38,221 nucleotides of DNA from Prevotella sp. (GTDB lineage: Bacteria; Bacteroidota; Bacteroidia; Bacteroidales; Bacteroidaceae). The notes below the pieces were generated by a model that saw only the letters and a program-made list of their open reading frames with translations, ran no database searches and was not told the DNA's origin. The stretch covers positions 1-38,221 of the forward strand of contig JAFUFD010000070.1 of the NCBI GenBank assembly GCA_017470055.1, in the 5' to 3' direction. Positions within the stretch are counted from its first letter, which is position 1. Each line of letters begins with the position of its first letter. Position numbers and translations under genes: made by a program. This document shows, one piece after another, positions 18,347 through 27,545 of this stretch.

Positions 18347-19372
18347 ATGACGAGATACCCAGCAGAAAACGATGTCGCCGTGTTGTTGATATTCTTCACA
18401 CGACAAGAGACACTCAAACGCACTTTTGAGGCTATCAGGAAGGCGCGCCCGTCCCGTTTGTATCTCTATCAGGACGGACCACGCAATGAAGAGGAGGCGA
18501 AGAAGATAGAGGCGGCTAAACAGATTGTCGCAGACGACCAGATAGACTGGGAGTGTGAGGTGTGGCGCAACTACCATACGGAGAACAGTGGTGCATGGGC
18601 TTCCAATTACCAGGCGCAGCGATGGGCATTCTCTTTGCACGACAAATGCATCGTCATCGAGGACGACTCCACTCCAGCCGTGTCCTTTATCCGTTTCTGC
18701 ACGGAGATGCTCAACCGCTATGAGCACGACGAGCGCATCACGATGATAGCGGGATATAACCATGAGGAGAAGACAGAGTCACCCTACGACTATCTGTTTA
18801 CCACGGTGTTCTCCATCTGGGGCTGGGCATCATGGCGCAGGGTCGTCGACCAATGGGACGACCAATATAAGGTGGTGGACAGTGACTTTGATATGCGACA
18901 GTTGGAGGCACTTGTGAATGCTCATGGTGACCGCAAGGAGATGGTCAAGAAACTACGCAAGCACCAAGAGGCTGGAGTCCCTATCTATGAGACAGTCTAT
19001 TGGTCGTATAACATGCTGCATTCCGGGTTGACGATTGTTCCTACCCGTAACATGATACAGAACACAGCCGTTTCCGAGGAGTCGGCACATTTCCAAAGTG
19101 CGATGAAAACCCTGCCACGACGGATGCAGCGACTGCTGACGATGCCCAGTTACGAGATAGACTTCCCCCTTCGTCACCCGCAGTATGTCATTGAGAATGT
19201 GGAATACAAGAAACGTGTCTACCGTATCATGGCCTGGGGACATCCTTGGATCAAGATTGGACGTAGCGTCGAGGAACTGTTGCGTAACCTCAGATATGGA
19301 AACTTCAGTGCGATATGGAAGGCGATGGGCAAGCGTGCCCAGAAACTGTCTGGTCGCTCTGACTATCAATAA
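18347..19372 (+). CDS. GT-A fold glycosyltransferase-like protein
   Basis: 341 aa. The N-terminal nucleotide-sugar fold (VAVLLIFFTRQETLKRTFEAI ... RLYLYQDGP) is followed by the acidic IVIEDDSTP (residues about 102-110), which is the place of the DxD metal site, and by IWGWASWRRVVDQWD, a block often found in capsule glycosyltransferases. The C-terminus is basic. It lies 4 nt after the flippase gene. The sugar and acceptor cannot be told. Confidence 0.8.
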   Translation: MTRYPAENDVAVLLIFFTRQETLKRTFEAIRKARPSRLYLYQDGPRNEEEAKKIEAAKQIVADDQIDWECEVWRNYHTENSGAWASNYQAQRWAFSLHDKCIVIEDDSTPAVSFIRFCTEMLNRYEHDERITMIAGYNHEEKTESPYDYLFTTVFSIWGWASWRRVVDQWDDQYKVVDSDFDMRQLEALVNAHGDRKEMVKKLRKHQEAGVPIYETVYWSYNMLHSGLTIVPTRNMIQNTAVSEESAHFQSAMKTLPRRMQRLLTMPSYEIDFPLRHPQYVIENVEYKKRVYRIMAWGHPWIKIGRSVEELLRNLRYGNFSAIWKAMGKRAQKLSGRSDYQ

Positions 19373-19378
19373 ACGCTT

Positions 19379-20296
19379 ATGGAGATATCTGTCATCATAC
19401 CCGTCTACAACAAGGCATCATACATTGCGAGATGCCTGGATAGTATCTTCTCACAGGACTTCCCTTCCTTTGAGGTCGTTGCCGTTGACGATGGCAGTAC
19501 AGATGGGTCGGGAACCCTCTGTGATAGGTGGGCAGAGAAAGAGCCTCGCCTGCATGTCTACCATATCCCTAATGGGGGTGTGACGGCGGCACGTCGCTTT
19601 GGCGTGGAGCATGCGGAAGGCAGGTACATCATGTTCGCGGATGCTGACGACCAGTTGACCGTCCACTCGTTGAGGCGGATGCATGAGGCGATTACCCAGA
19701 GTGGAGCCGACGAGGTCATCGGTCCCTATGTAGACCAATACGGAAAGTGCCATGACTCTGGCTTTCGTGGTCTCGTAGCCTGTGAGCCCTTGGTGCGTGA
19801 CTTGCTTGCCACACGCAACTCTTTCTGTGTGCTATGGGGTATCATCTTCAAGAAAGAACTCTTAGACGGGTGTCTTGGAGCGCCACGAGTGATTGTGGAG
19901 CGGGAAGACTCGCTCATGCAGATCAAGTGTCTGATGAAGTCGCCTAAGGTCTTTTTCATCAGCGAGCCTGCCTACTTGCATTATGAGGACGTCCCCAATA
20001 GTCGTGTGGAGGACCTGAGTATGATTCGCGTCTATGATAAGGAGTTGCGACAGACACTATCCCCCCAATGGGAGCGTTATCGCACTGCCTTTGTCCATCA
20101 TCAGATTAAGGTCTATGAGAAATTCATCGACAAACGACAATTCCATGTCCTCGATGAGTATTATCGTCCACTCCGTCAGCAGTTAGACAAGTCCATACCA
20201 TTGGCTGATAGGGTCGCCTTGCTATTGCCTCCCTGTATCAGTTATCTCTTCGTACATTATTATAAAAAGATCAGGCGGTGCCTAAAAGGTAACTGA
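19379..20296 (+). CDS. family 2 glycosyltransferase
   Basis: 305 aa. Classic GT2 start ISVIIPVYNKASYIARCLDS, then VVAVDDGSTDGS (residues 33-44), NGGVTAAR and the metal site FADADDQL (residues 84-91). The C-terminal 100 residues are basic with a hydrophobic patch near the end. It is the last gene of the plus-strand operon and overlaps the 3' end of the convergent membrane-protein gene by 26 bp. Confidence 0.92.
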   Translation: MEISVIIPVYNKASYIARCLDSIFSQDFPSFEVVAVDDGSTDGSGTLCDRWAEKEPRLHVYHIPNGGVTAARRFGVEHAEGRYIMFADADDQLTVHSLRRMHEAITQSGADEVIGPYVDQYGKCHDSGFRGLVACEPLVRDLLATRNSFCVLWGIIFKKELLDGCLGAPRVIVEREDSLMQIKCLMKSPKVFFISEPAYLHYEDVPNSRVEDLSMIRVYDKELRQTLSPQWERYRTAFVHHQIKVYEKFIDKRQFHVLDEYYRPLRQQLDKSIPLADRVALLLPPCISYLFVHYYKKIRRCLKGN

Positions 20297-21722
20297 CCAG
20301 TAACGTGGCGTTGTAAATCCACAGGAAAGCCGTAAGGAGAAGCAGGAGACCGTTAGCGATTAGCCGTTGGCGTTGGGTGTTTGGCTTTTTGCTAATAGCC
20401 CATAGCCCATAGCCCATGGCAATAGGAATGACGAATGCCCAATGGGAAGCCATGATATACACCTCATTGAGTCCGAAGCCCAGTCCGAGATGCAGGAACA
20501 TGTCAAAGGCAAAGCCTGCCAGCGTCATCCAAAGGAAACGGCTCTTTCGTCCGAACCATAAGCCAGCGAGGAACAACAACACGATAACAGCCTCCACCAC
20601 ATAACAGATCCACCAACGGTAAGTGACAATTAAGGGGCGGTTCCTGAGGGTGTCGCCTAACAACTCGTCAGGATGTAGTATAAGCGATTCGCCGAACAAG
20701 TTCTCCACCGTCGACTCCCATCGGGGAGTGGTGATGTCTGTCCAGCGAAGGAAGATACTCTTTCCCTTGATAGGCTGTCCTTTATGCAGACTCTCCCAAC
20801 GTGCCTTCGCCTCTTTCTTCTGCTGTGCCTTATAAGTGCGCTCAAAAGCCTGTTGTTTCTCCTCAGGATGGGTGATGGAGGTTGTATCCATAAACTGCTG
20901 GTACGCCTTCTGTCTGGCACTCTCCGTCTTTCTCGCCTGCTCCACTTTCCGTGCCTTCTCCTTGGGCAAGACATATGTCCTGTATTCCCAGTTGGCAAAG
21001 ACCCACATGGAGAGGGCAGGCAGCAACACGGCAAGGAGTAGGTACTTGGGACGGAAAAGACGTTTCCCGTTTACAAACAAGGCATCCAGGTATATCTTCA
21101 CGCCATTGCTCAATGTGACACCAGCAGTGATCACAAACAATAGGATGGTCTGGATGATTGTCAGTTGCTTCCCTTCCTGTATACACTTTCCTGAGATATA
21201 AAGAGCCAGTATCAGCAGGAACATCGATACGGTGAAGTGGTCGGGTACGATACTCGCTACCATGATATGGGCAAAGCCATAGAAGAGAGCGACCAGCAGG
21301 GTGGCTTCAATGCGTGGTAGTCCGATGATCTCCTTGAAGATACGATAGAGGAATAGGAAAGAGTAGATGTTACAACCCAGCAGAATGAGGGCGACGATAA
21401 ACTGGACGAGGTTATATCCCGTCAAGGCTATCAGTCCTGTGTTCAGGAGGTATAGCGGATAAACCATGAAGGCGAGTAGGGGGTGACGGAACACGTTCCA
21501 AGTGACTCCCCAATGGGTGATGACTGCATAGGTGATGGGGTCGTATCCTGAGACGTGGAACTGAGAATAGAACACACCGCCCTTGGTGATAGAGTCTTGT
21601 AGGAAAGTGTCAGAGAAACAATAGATGCAACATGCATGGAGGAAAGCAAAGACAATGGTAAAGACGATGACAAGTCCTCGCTCTTCCCTTCTGATTCTCA
21701 GTAAATCCAATATTTTCTTCAT
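20271..21722 (-). CDS. polytopic membrane protein, paralogue of the upstream gene (DUF6080-like)
   Basis: 483 aa. Eight or more hydrophobic segments surround a large hydrophilic insert at about 255-350, rich in Lys, Glu and Gln (EKARKVEQARKTES). Shared blocks with the neighbour at 21737-23098 are the GYDPIT...EWG/HWG start, FRHPLLAFMVYPLY, DHFTVSMFLLILALYISGK, AGVTLSNGVKIY, KGKSIFLRWTDITTPRWE and GLGFGLNEVYIMASHW. The topology resembles GT-C sugar transferases, but I see no clear catalytic motif. Function unknown; the context suggests surface-polymer modification. It is 14 nt after its paralogue, at the operon end. Confidence 0.75.
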   Translation of the reverse strand: MKKILDLLRIRREERGLVIVFTIVFAFLHACCIYCFSDTFLQDSITKGGVFYSQFHVSGYDPITYAVITHWGVTWNVFRHPLLAFMVYPLYLLNTGLIALTGYNLVQFIVALILLGCNIYSFLFLYRIFKEIIGLPRIEATLLVALFYGFAHIMVASIVPDHFTVSMFLLILALYISGKCIQEGKQLTIIQTILLFVITAGVTLSNGVKIYLDALFVNGKRLFRPKYLLLAVLLPALSMWVFANWEYRTYVLPKEKARKVEQARKTESARQKAYQQFMDTTSITHPEEKQQAFERTYKAQQKKEAKARWESLHKGQPIKGKSIFLRWTDITTPRWESTVENLFGESLILHPDELLGDTLRNRPLIVTYRWWICYVVEAVIVLLFLAGLWFGRKSRFLWMTLAGFAFDMFLHLGLGFGLNEVYIMASHWAFVIPIAMGYGLWAISKKPNTQRQRLIANGLLLLLTAFLWIYNATLLVSYLLGTA

Positions 21723-21736
21723 AACCTTATTGCTAT

Positions 21737-23098
21737 TTAGTCAAACCAAAACCCGATAGACACAACAGGTTGCTGCATCCAGTGGATCAGTAATCCGATA
21801 TTATGTATCAGTAGATAAACGGTTAACATGGCAATCAATGAGCGAACCCCAAAAAGCCATCGTCCTTTGACTCTCACTAAAAGGAAAGCAATAGCGATGG
21901 GGATCACATAAATCCAATGGGCTGACATGATGTAGATCTCATTGATGGCGAAACCGAGTCCAAGGTGCAGGATGGCATCAGGGAGAATCCCTAGCAGGCA
22001 CATCCATAGCAGTCGCTGGCGGAAACCGCAACAGATACCAGCCAATAGCAGCAGGACTATCAGTCCCTCAATGACATAGTTGAGGGGGGAGTGATACGAC
22101 AAGAGCACGGGGCGGTAACTTTTCAGAATATCGTCTAAAACATGCTCCTCATGCAACAGGATAGGCTCTCCAAAGACATTCTCTTTCAGTGTCTCCCATC
22201 GGGAGGTCGTCTTATCCGTCCATTTCAGAAGACTGCCCTTGCCTAACGGTTTTCCTTTATGGATGACCCAAGGCGCCCGTTTATAGCGTTGGTGGTTCTC
22301 TCTTGCCTTCGCCACCATCTCCGCCTTATGCTCCTTGAAGTATTGCTTCTCTGCCTGTTCTTTCGGATAGACATAGACCCGTTCCTCCCATAGTCCCATG
22401 CCAATAGTCAACAGTCCACAGCCCACAACGACCAGGAAATACCTCCATTGGAAGAAGCCCTTCCCTCGTGCCACCAGTTCTGCCGCATAGACCTTGGCGC
22501 CATTCGTCAGGGTCACACCTGCAGTGAGAAATAGCAACAAGGCAGATTGCCATGTCTTTAATACCCGTCCTTCTTTCCATGCCTTTCCTATCAGATAGAG
22601 CGACAACAGGATCAGGAACAGGGAGATGCCGAAATGGTCGGTGGCGATATAGGTGACCAATACATACGCCATGCTAAAGAAGAACACCGTCAGCAAGATC
22701 GCATCCCCTTTGCCGATGCCCACCAGTTCACGCAGGATTCGGAAAAGACATACGGTAGTCAGGAAGGCGAAACACAGGATGATGGCAGCGGCGATATACA
22801 GGGCGGTATTGGCTCCTGTCATTGCTATCAGTAGTTGATTCAACTGATAGGGTAGGTACATCAGGTAGGGCAGTAGCGGATGGCGCAGCACCTCGTATTT
22901 CATTCCCCATTCTGTCAGGATAGAATAGGTGGTGGCGTCAAAGCCCGATAACTGGTAGTTATACGATAATATCTTCCCATAATCCTCGCTGACGACAGAG
23001 AGAAGGGCATGGTATTTCGCTATCAGCATACCGTTCAGTATGATGAGCAACAGCACTACGGCTAATCCTAATATCCATTCCTCACGTCTCAGTCTCAT
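21737..23098 (-). CDS. polytopic membrane protein, paralogue of the downstream gene (DUF6080-like)
   Basis: 453 aa with about nine to ten hydrophobic segments and a central charged insert near 245-320. It matches the next gene along its whole length (FDATTYSILTEWG, LRHPLLPYLMYLPYQLNQ, DHFGISLFLILLSLYLIGKAWKEG, GVTLTNGAKVY, GKGSLLKWTDKTTSRWE, LGFAINEIYIMSAHW), so the pair arose by tandem duplication and has diverged well. The start overlaps the HAD phosphatase stop by 4 nt, which points to translational coupling. Confidence 0.77.
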   Translation of the reverse strand: MRLRREEWILGLAVVLLLIILNGMLIAKYHALLSVVSEDYGKILSYNYQLSGFDATTYSILTEWGMKYEVLRHPLLPYLMYLPYQLNQLLIAMTGANTALYIAAAIILCFAFLTTVCLFRILRELVGIGKGDAILLTVFFFSMAYVLVTYIATDHFGISLFLILLSLYLIGKAWKEGRVLKTWQSALLLFLTAGVTLTNGAKVYAAELVARGKGFFQWRYFLVVVGCGLLTIGMGLWEERVYVYPKEQAEKQYFKEHKAEMVAKARENHQRYKRAPWVIHKGKPLGKGSLLKWTDKTTSRWETLKENVFGEPILLHEEHVLDDILKSYRPVLLSYHSPLNYVIEGLIVLLLLAGICCGFRQRLLWMCLLGILPDAILHLGLGFAINEIYIMSAHWIYVIPIAIAFLLVRVKGRWLFGVRSLIAMLTVYLLIHNIGLLIHWMQQPVVSIGFWFD

Positions 23099-23679
23099 AG
23101 GCGAAAGGGCTTATAATATGCCTCATCGGCATAGGCAAGTAGTTCTCGGTCACCCCTACTGTCTCCGTATGCTGTCAGATGGTACGTCTCTCTATCTGGG
23201 CAGACGGCAGACAAGCGGTTTACTTTCTCCTGTCCGTAGCAGTTCTTGGTCAGGAAACGTCCTGTCAGCATGCCCTCCACCACCTCTATCTGCGTACCCA
23301 GTACCTGTACCGAGGGGAAGAAAGGCTGCACCCAGTTGTCTATCGAGGCACTGATGATCATGACCTCCTTACCCTCACTCTCTGCCTGTTCGATGGCTTC
23401 CACTCCTTGCTGTCGCAACAGGTGGCGATGGGTCGTGGCAAACTGTTGGCATAGGGTGTCGAACTCCTCTATCCGTATTCCCTTGAAGAAATAGGAGAAG
23501 ACTTTCTGTTTTGCCTGATAGTTGGGGTAGAGTCTTAACTTCATCAGCACCAACAGGGGAGAGTAGCGCAGGAATCCCATGACAAACGACATGGTGCCTC
23601 GTGCATAACGGATAAACTCCAACAGCGTGTCCCGTGTGGTCAGTGTCCCGTCGAAATCAAAGACTGCTATCTTCCTCAT
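23095..23679 (-). CDS. HAD-IB family phosphatase
   Basis: 194 aa from the ATG at 23679, which gives the family start MRKIAVFDFDGTLTTRDTL (nucleophile D8, D10). Motif II is MIISAS (98-103). The later Lys is likely in KNCYGQEKVNRL, and motif III is YGDSRGDRELL. The long open frame upstream of this ATG runs through the acyltransferase gene in another frame and is not real. HAD-IB members act as small-molecule phosphatases, for instance on phosphoserine or lipid phosphates. In this operon it may process a lipid or sugar phosphate (inference). It overlaps both neighbours by 4 nt. Confidence 0.88.
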   Translation of the reverse strand: MRKIAVFDFDGTLTTRDTLLEFIRYARGTMSFVMGFLRYSPLLVLMKLRLYPNYQAKQKVFSYFFKGIRIEEFDTLCQQFATTHRHLLRQQGVEAIEQAESEGKEVMIISASIDNWVQPFFPSVQVLGTQIEVVEGMLTGRFLTKNCYGQEKVNRLSAVCPDRETYHLTAYGDSRGDRELLAYADEAYYKPFRL

Positions 23680-24659
23680 GCTGGCATCACTCGTTTTATC
23701 AGTTGATGTAATAGCCACGACAGTGGAATGGCAAACAGAATGGTTAGCAATACCGTACACCAATACCCTAAGTGATAGGGGGAGATATAGACCATCACGA
23801 AATGATGGTGTAACAAATAGATCTCCAGACTGATGGTACCCAAGAAGGCACAACCACGGTTCAACCACTGCGGCGTGCGGCGGAACAGGTCTGTCAGTAG
23901 CAGCAACAGGGAGACGGTCAGGGGGATATAGACCATCCTTTCCGCAAATAGCGGGAAGCGTCCGTGCTTGACCTGCTCCAGATAGATGCAGGCACTTGCC
24001 GTGGCGATGAAGGTGAGGAGTATCAGCCAAAAGGCTCCTTTCTCTATCTGCGTGTCTCTCTTGACCCATTCCCCACAGTTGATACCCAGGAAGAAGATGG
24101 GTACACGGCTCCAGAATATCTCGATATGTCCTACGGCTTGGTGGATGGGAGTCACCCATTGCACGCAGATACACCAGACAATCATCAGGACAGGCAGCCA
24201 CCGATAGGTGGGATGCCGACTGATCAGTCGCATATAAGGTGGTGCCCATAGGTAGAGCATCATGATGGCAGGGATATACCAGAACGTCAGTTCGTCGTGC
24301 AACCAGAAGTCCCAGTTGATGGTGATGTCCCCGATGAGGTCGATAACACTTCCCGTCTGCCAGTTGAAACGGGGAATATAATAGAGGGACGAGACAACTA
24401 TCCATGTGGGGAAGATGCGCAGCAGACGGCGCTTGTAGAACTGTTTGAAAGATGGATTCTTCGTCCAGGAGTACCATAGTCCGATACCGCTCAGGAACAA
24501 GAACATATCCACACCGATGTTCCCACAGCGGCGTAAGCCAAAGAAAATATCATGACGAGGCAACTCCACATGGAAGAGGATGATGAAGAGGATGGCGGCA
24601 CCCATCAACTCACCACGATAGCGGCTAAAGTCGGCCAGGGATATGTCCTTAATCTTCAT
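23676..24659 (-). CDS. membrane acyltransferase, family 3
   Basis: 327 aa with about ten hydrophobic helices. AAILFIILFHVELPRHD gives the catalytic-type His in the first helices, CGNIGVDMFLFLSGIGLWYSW is the family signature after it, and RRLLRIFPTWIV completes it. Members O-acylate surface sugars (OafA/NodX type). The substrate is not deducible. It overlaps the next acyltransferase and the HAD gene by 4 nt each. Confidence 0.88.
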   Translation of the reverse strand: MKIKDISLADFSRYRGELMGAAILFIILFHVELPRHDIFFGLRRCGNIGVDMFLFLSGIGLWYSWTKNPSFKQFYKRRLLRIFPTWIVVSSLYYIPRFNWQTGSVIDLIGDITINWDFWLHDELTFWYIPAIMMLYLWAPPYMRLISRHPTYRWLPVLMIVWCICVQWVTPIHQAVGHIEIFWSRVPIFFLGINCGEWVKRDTQIEKGAFWLILLTFIATASACIYLEQVKHGRFPLFAERMVYIPLTVSLLLLLTDLFRRTPQWLNRGCAFLGTISLEIYLLHHHFVMVYISPYHLGYWCTVLLTILFAIPLSWLLHQLIKRVMPA

Positions 24660-25732
24660 AGGGTGGGATGTGGTATTTGGTCAATCACTTTTTTCACCGC
24701 CCATGAGAGTGCGATGGTCACAAGGACATAGAGCATCAGTCCGTCGTAGATATCCTGTTTCCATGCGACGACGATAAAGAGTTTACGGGCTATCGGATGA
24801 GCCACGAACATGGCGGCGGAGATAGAGCCTATCCACGTGATGCCATGAAGCATCCACTTGGGCATCACCTTCACCAGAGCAACGGTGCCGATGATGAAAA
24901 ACAAGGGAATAAAGAACCAACTATGATACCAGAAACTCATCGCGACAATCAGAGCGGACGAAACCAGTAAGACGGCGAGATATTCCCACCGTGGGAATCC
25001 TCCATTCCCACCGTGGGAATCCTTCTTCCCCACCATGGGAATCCTGCCGAAGATGACGCCTGCGCCAAAAGGCAGCATACCGCCAATGAAATTATAGCGC
25101 AGACGGTTCAAGGTCTCTCCCTCTGGATCGCAGAACACTTGCAAAAGCCAGCATACCAGAATCAAGGCAAAGACCACATAGGTTTTCTGTCGGTAGATCA
25201 ACAGGCGATAGACGATATACAGTTCTATCATCAGTCCGAAGAACCAGTAGATGCCAGGCCAGATAATCTTGTCAGGCGTTGGCAGTATATTGATATACAT
25301 AAGCAGTTGGGCGATGACGTTGTCCCAATGGAACAGGAAGCGCCCTGGGGTTACGACATCCACGATGACGAAGAGGGTGAAGCCTACTATCAGCATCCGT
25401 AATAGTTTCAGATAGTTATAGCGCACAAAGGGAACGACGCCAATGCGTTCCTGCGTCTTATGCTCATACTTCATCACCAGTCCGAAACCACTAAGGAAGA
25501 GGAATACAGGCACCCCGTAATGTCCGAAATAGGAGAGGAGATGAACAGGCAGCAGTGTATCGGGATGGGTCAGCACTCGCCACAACCCCTCATTGTTGGA
25601 GGTGAAGAACTGGTATTCGTTCTCCTTCACAATTCTGCCAATGAAATGACAGTAGTTATGCAGCATGATGGCAAGGATGGCGATGCCTCGCATTGCCGTA
25701 CACTCTTCCCGTGTCAATAACTCATTTCTCAT
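24656..25732 (-). CDS. membrane acyltransferase, family 3, with palindromic DNA repeats inside the gene
   Basis: 358 aa. The signature MRGIAILAIMLHNYCHF, FGHYGVPVFLFLSGFGLVMKYE and YNYLKLLRML place it in acyltransferase family 3, with about ten hydrophobic helices. A hydrophilic loop (MVGKKDSHGGNGGFPRWE, about 231-248) is encoded by three palindromic repeats (24982-25042), probably a tolerated insertion between two helices. It sits second to the phosphoethanolamine transferase, overlapping it by 11 nt. It is only distantly like the following acyltransferase, so the two may modify different positions. Confidence 0.87.
   Translation of the reverse strand: MRNELLTREECTAMRGIAILAIMLHNYCHFIGRIVKENEYQFFTSNNEGLWRVLTHPDTLLPVHLLSYFGHYGVPVFLFLSGFGLVMKYEHKTQERIGVVPFVRYNYLKLLRMLIVGFTLFVIVDVVTPGRFLFHWDNVIAQLLMYINILPTPDKIIWPGIYWFFGLMIELYIVYRLLIYRQKTYVVFALILVCWLLQVFCDPEGETLNRLRYNFIGGMLPFGAGVIFGRIPMVGKKDSHGGNGGFPRWEYLAVLLVSSALIVAMSFWYHSWFFIPLFFIIGTVALVKVMPKWMLHGITWIGSISAAMFVAHPIARKLFIVVAWKQDIYDGLMLYVLVTIALSWAVKKVIDQIPHPTL
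24982..25042. repeat. three tandem palindromes inside the acyltransferase gene
   Basis: ATTCCCACCGTGGGAAT is a perfect 17-bp palindrome at 24982-24998 and again at 25004-25020. A third, decayed copy (TTCCCCACCATGGGAAT) is at 25026-25042. Copy spacing is about 22 bp. The coding frame stays open through all three. Confidence 0.9.
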
Positions 25733-27542
25733 TCTTCAACTTATTATAGTCCACACTGTTCTTCAGCAGTCGGGGGCGTTTCTCATTATACAGACTATTC
25801 AGCACATCGTACGCTGCACGATAGTCCTTGGTGTGGATACCCGCTAAGAACATCAGGGTATGGGGCAACAGGTCCGTCATATAAGGGCGATGGCTGTAGC
25901 GCTTGATAGCCTCCCAACCATAGGGATGGGTCTGGCGGTATTCCTCCGACGCCCATATCCAGAAAGGAATCTCGAACTCCTCACGGGCAAGACGGTAGTC
26001 TATCGTCGCAGAGTGCATTCTGCCATAGAAGTCAAGGGTACCGTTGAAGCACTCCTCGCCATGGTCAGGCATATAGATGACAATGGCGCTCTTCTGCTCG
26101 TAGCGACGCAGGATCTCATCGACGATGGAATCGTTATAGAGTACGGCATTGTCATAGTCGGCATTGATCTGCAACCGCTTCTCTGACAGGTTCTTGTCGG
26201 GATAGTCAGCAGCAGTGAACTTCCGTCTTGTCTTCACAGGGAAACGTCCTCGGTAGTCCACGTGCTGTCCCATCAGGTGGAAGATGGTCAGTTGGTGGTC
26301 ATACTGTTTCCCCTTGGCGATGTCGTCATAATCTTTCAATACCCCCTCGTCATAGCGATGCAATGTCGTATTGCGGGTATCAAACAGTTGCTCACTCAAC
26401 TCAGGGTGATTCAAGAAGAAGCCTCCGCTGAAATCGTAGACAGCCTCACCAGCCTTGGGCAGAAACTGATTCGTGATGAAGGTGACATGGTAGCCTGCTT
26501 TACGGAACACCTCTGGGAACATCGGGACGTCACACCAGTCACCCTCCTCTCCAATGGCATGGAGCGAGAAGACATGCTTAAAGACAAAACTCGTCAGGTT
26601 CCAGGGGGCTACCACATCCGTGAAGGCAACCAGTGTGCTGTCCTGCATCCGTTGCAGTTGGCGGGGTGTCGTCGGCTTGTCATAGCCATAGAGTTGGGAG
26701 CGATAGCGGTTATAACTCTCTCCGATGATTAGCACAATTTGCGGACTGCGGAAGTCACAACTGTCTACCTGTGCCAATTCTGTCGCCTTCATCAACTGGG
26801 TAATCTGCTGAGAGGCAAGATGGTTGGCATACAAACTGAATACCATTCGATGGATGGGCAGGTAGAGGTTGGCGCATCCCTTGGTCGTCAACTCGTGCTC
26901 CACCTCTCCGAGGTTTGCTTTTGTCATCAGTCGCACCATTGCCTGTTTGTTGGGCAGGCACTGGATGGCGCAATAGATGAAAAGTCCCAGTGCCAGTATG
27001 CCCAGTATCGCTTGCGACCTCAGGGCGACAGTCTCTTTCAGTCGCAAGGAGCGCCTGCTCCGTTGATTCCGTCGTTTCCACCATGCACTGCATACCGCCC
27101 AAGTGATATGCAAGAACGCTATCAGGAATATCCATCCCGTCTTTGAGGTGAAGAGGTCCCACCCCACGTACGAGTTCAGGAACTCACTCGCCTCACGTCC
27201 TGTGGTCTCGAAATAAAGCATCAGCATCGTGGGGGTCAGGGTAGACTCGAAATGCACATAGCAGAACATGTCTATCAATGCCACGACATAGAGGATGACA
27301 GCAAGGAGCAGCCGTACCCACAGACGGACTTTCTTGGGGATTAGCGTGAGCAGGAAACAGACAATATATAAGTCGAAGAACAGTTCTACGGCAGATAGTT
27401 CGTAAGGCTTTGCTCCTCGCAGATGCAGTCGGATCTCTGTCTGTGTGCAGAGATAGCCCAGTGCGAACATGAAAACGAAGAAGGTGGCATTCACTCGCAA
27501 TGGACGCCATAACCAACCCAATATCTGCAATAGCCTCTTCAC
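25722..27542 (-). CDS. phosphoethanolamine transferase, sulfatase-like
   Basis: 606 aa. About five N-terminal membrane helices (residues 15-220) are followed by a periplasmic alkaline-phosphatase-fold domain. Motifs: IVLIIGESYNRYRSQLYGYD (metal Glu), VVAPWNLTSFVFKHVFS (likely nucleophile Thr), FHLMGQHVDY, and VIYMPDHGEECF (metal Asp/His). This is the EptA/CptA pattern: transfer of phosphoethanolamine from phosphatidylethanolamine to lipid A or core sugars. The start is GTG at 27542, preceded by AGGAG 5 nt away that overlaps the nadD stop; no ATG lies near. Family members can change resistance to cationic peptides; that is family knowledge, not shown here. Confidence 0.9.
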   Translation of the reverse strand: MKRLLQILGWLWRPLRVNATFFVFMFALGYLCTQTEIRLHLRGAKPYELSAVELFFDLYIVCFLLTLIPKKVRLWVRLLLAVILYVVALIDMFCYVHFESTLTPTMLMLYFETTGREASEFLNSYVGWDLFTSKTGWIFLIAFLHITWAVCSAWWKRRNQRSRRSLRLKETVALRSQAILGILALGLFIYCAIQCLPNKQAMVRLMTKANLGEVEHELTTKGCANLYLPIHRMVFSLYANHLASQQITQLMKATELAQVDSCDFRSPQIVLIIGESYNRYRSQLYGYDKPTTPRQLQRMQDSTLVAFTDVVAPWNLTSFVFKHVFSLHAIGEEGDWCDVPMFPEVFRKAGYHVTFITNQFLPKAGEAVYDFSGGFFLNHPELSEQLFDTRNTTLHRYDEGVLKDYDDIAKGKQYDHQLTIFHLMGQHVDYRGRFPVKTRRKFTAADYPDKNLSEKRLQINADYDNAVLYNDSIVDEILRRYEQKSAIVIYMPDHGEECFNGTLDFYGRMHSATIDYRLAREEFEIPFWIWASEEYRQTHPYGWEAIKRYSHRPYMTDLLPHTLMFLAGIHTKDYRAAYDVLNSLYNEKRPRLLKNSVDYNKLKNEK

Positions 27543-27545
27543 ACC

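Noticed and set aside
23680-24477. N-terminal extension of the HAD phosphatase
   Set aside because: It is an out-of-frame reading of the acyltransferase gene; family start is at 23679.
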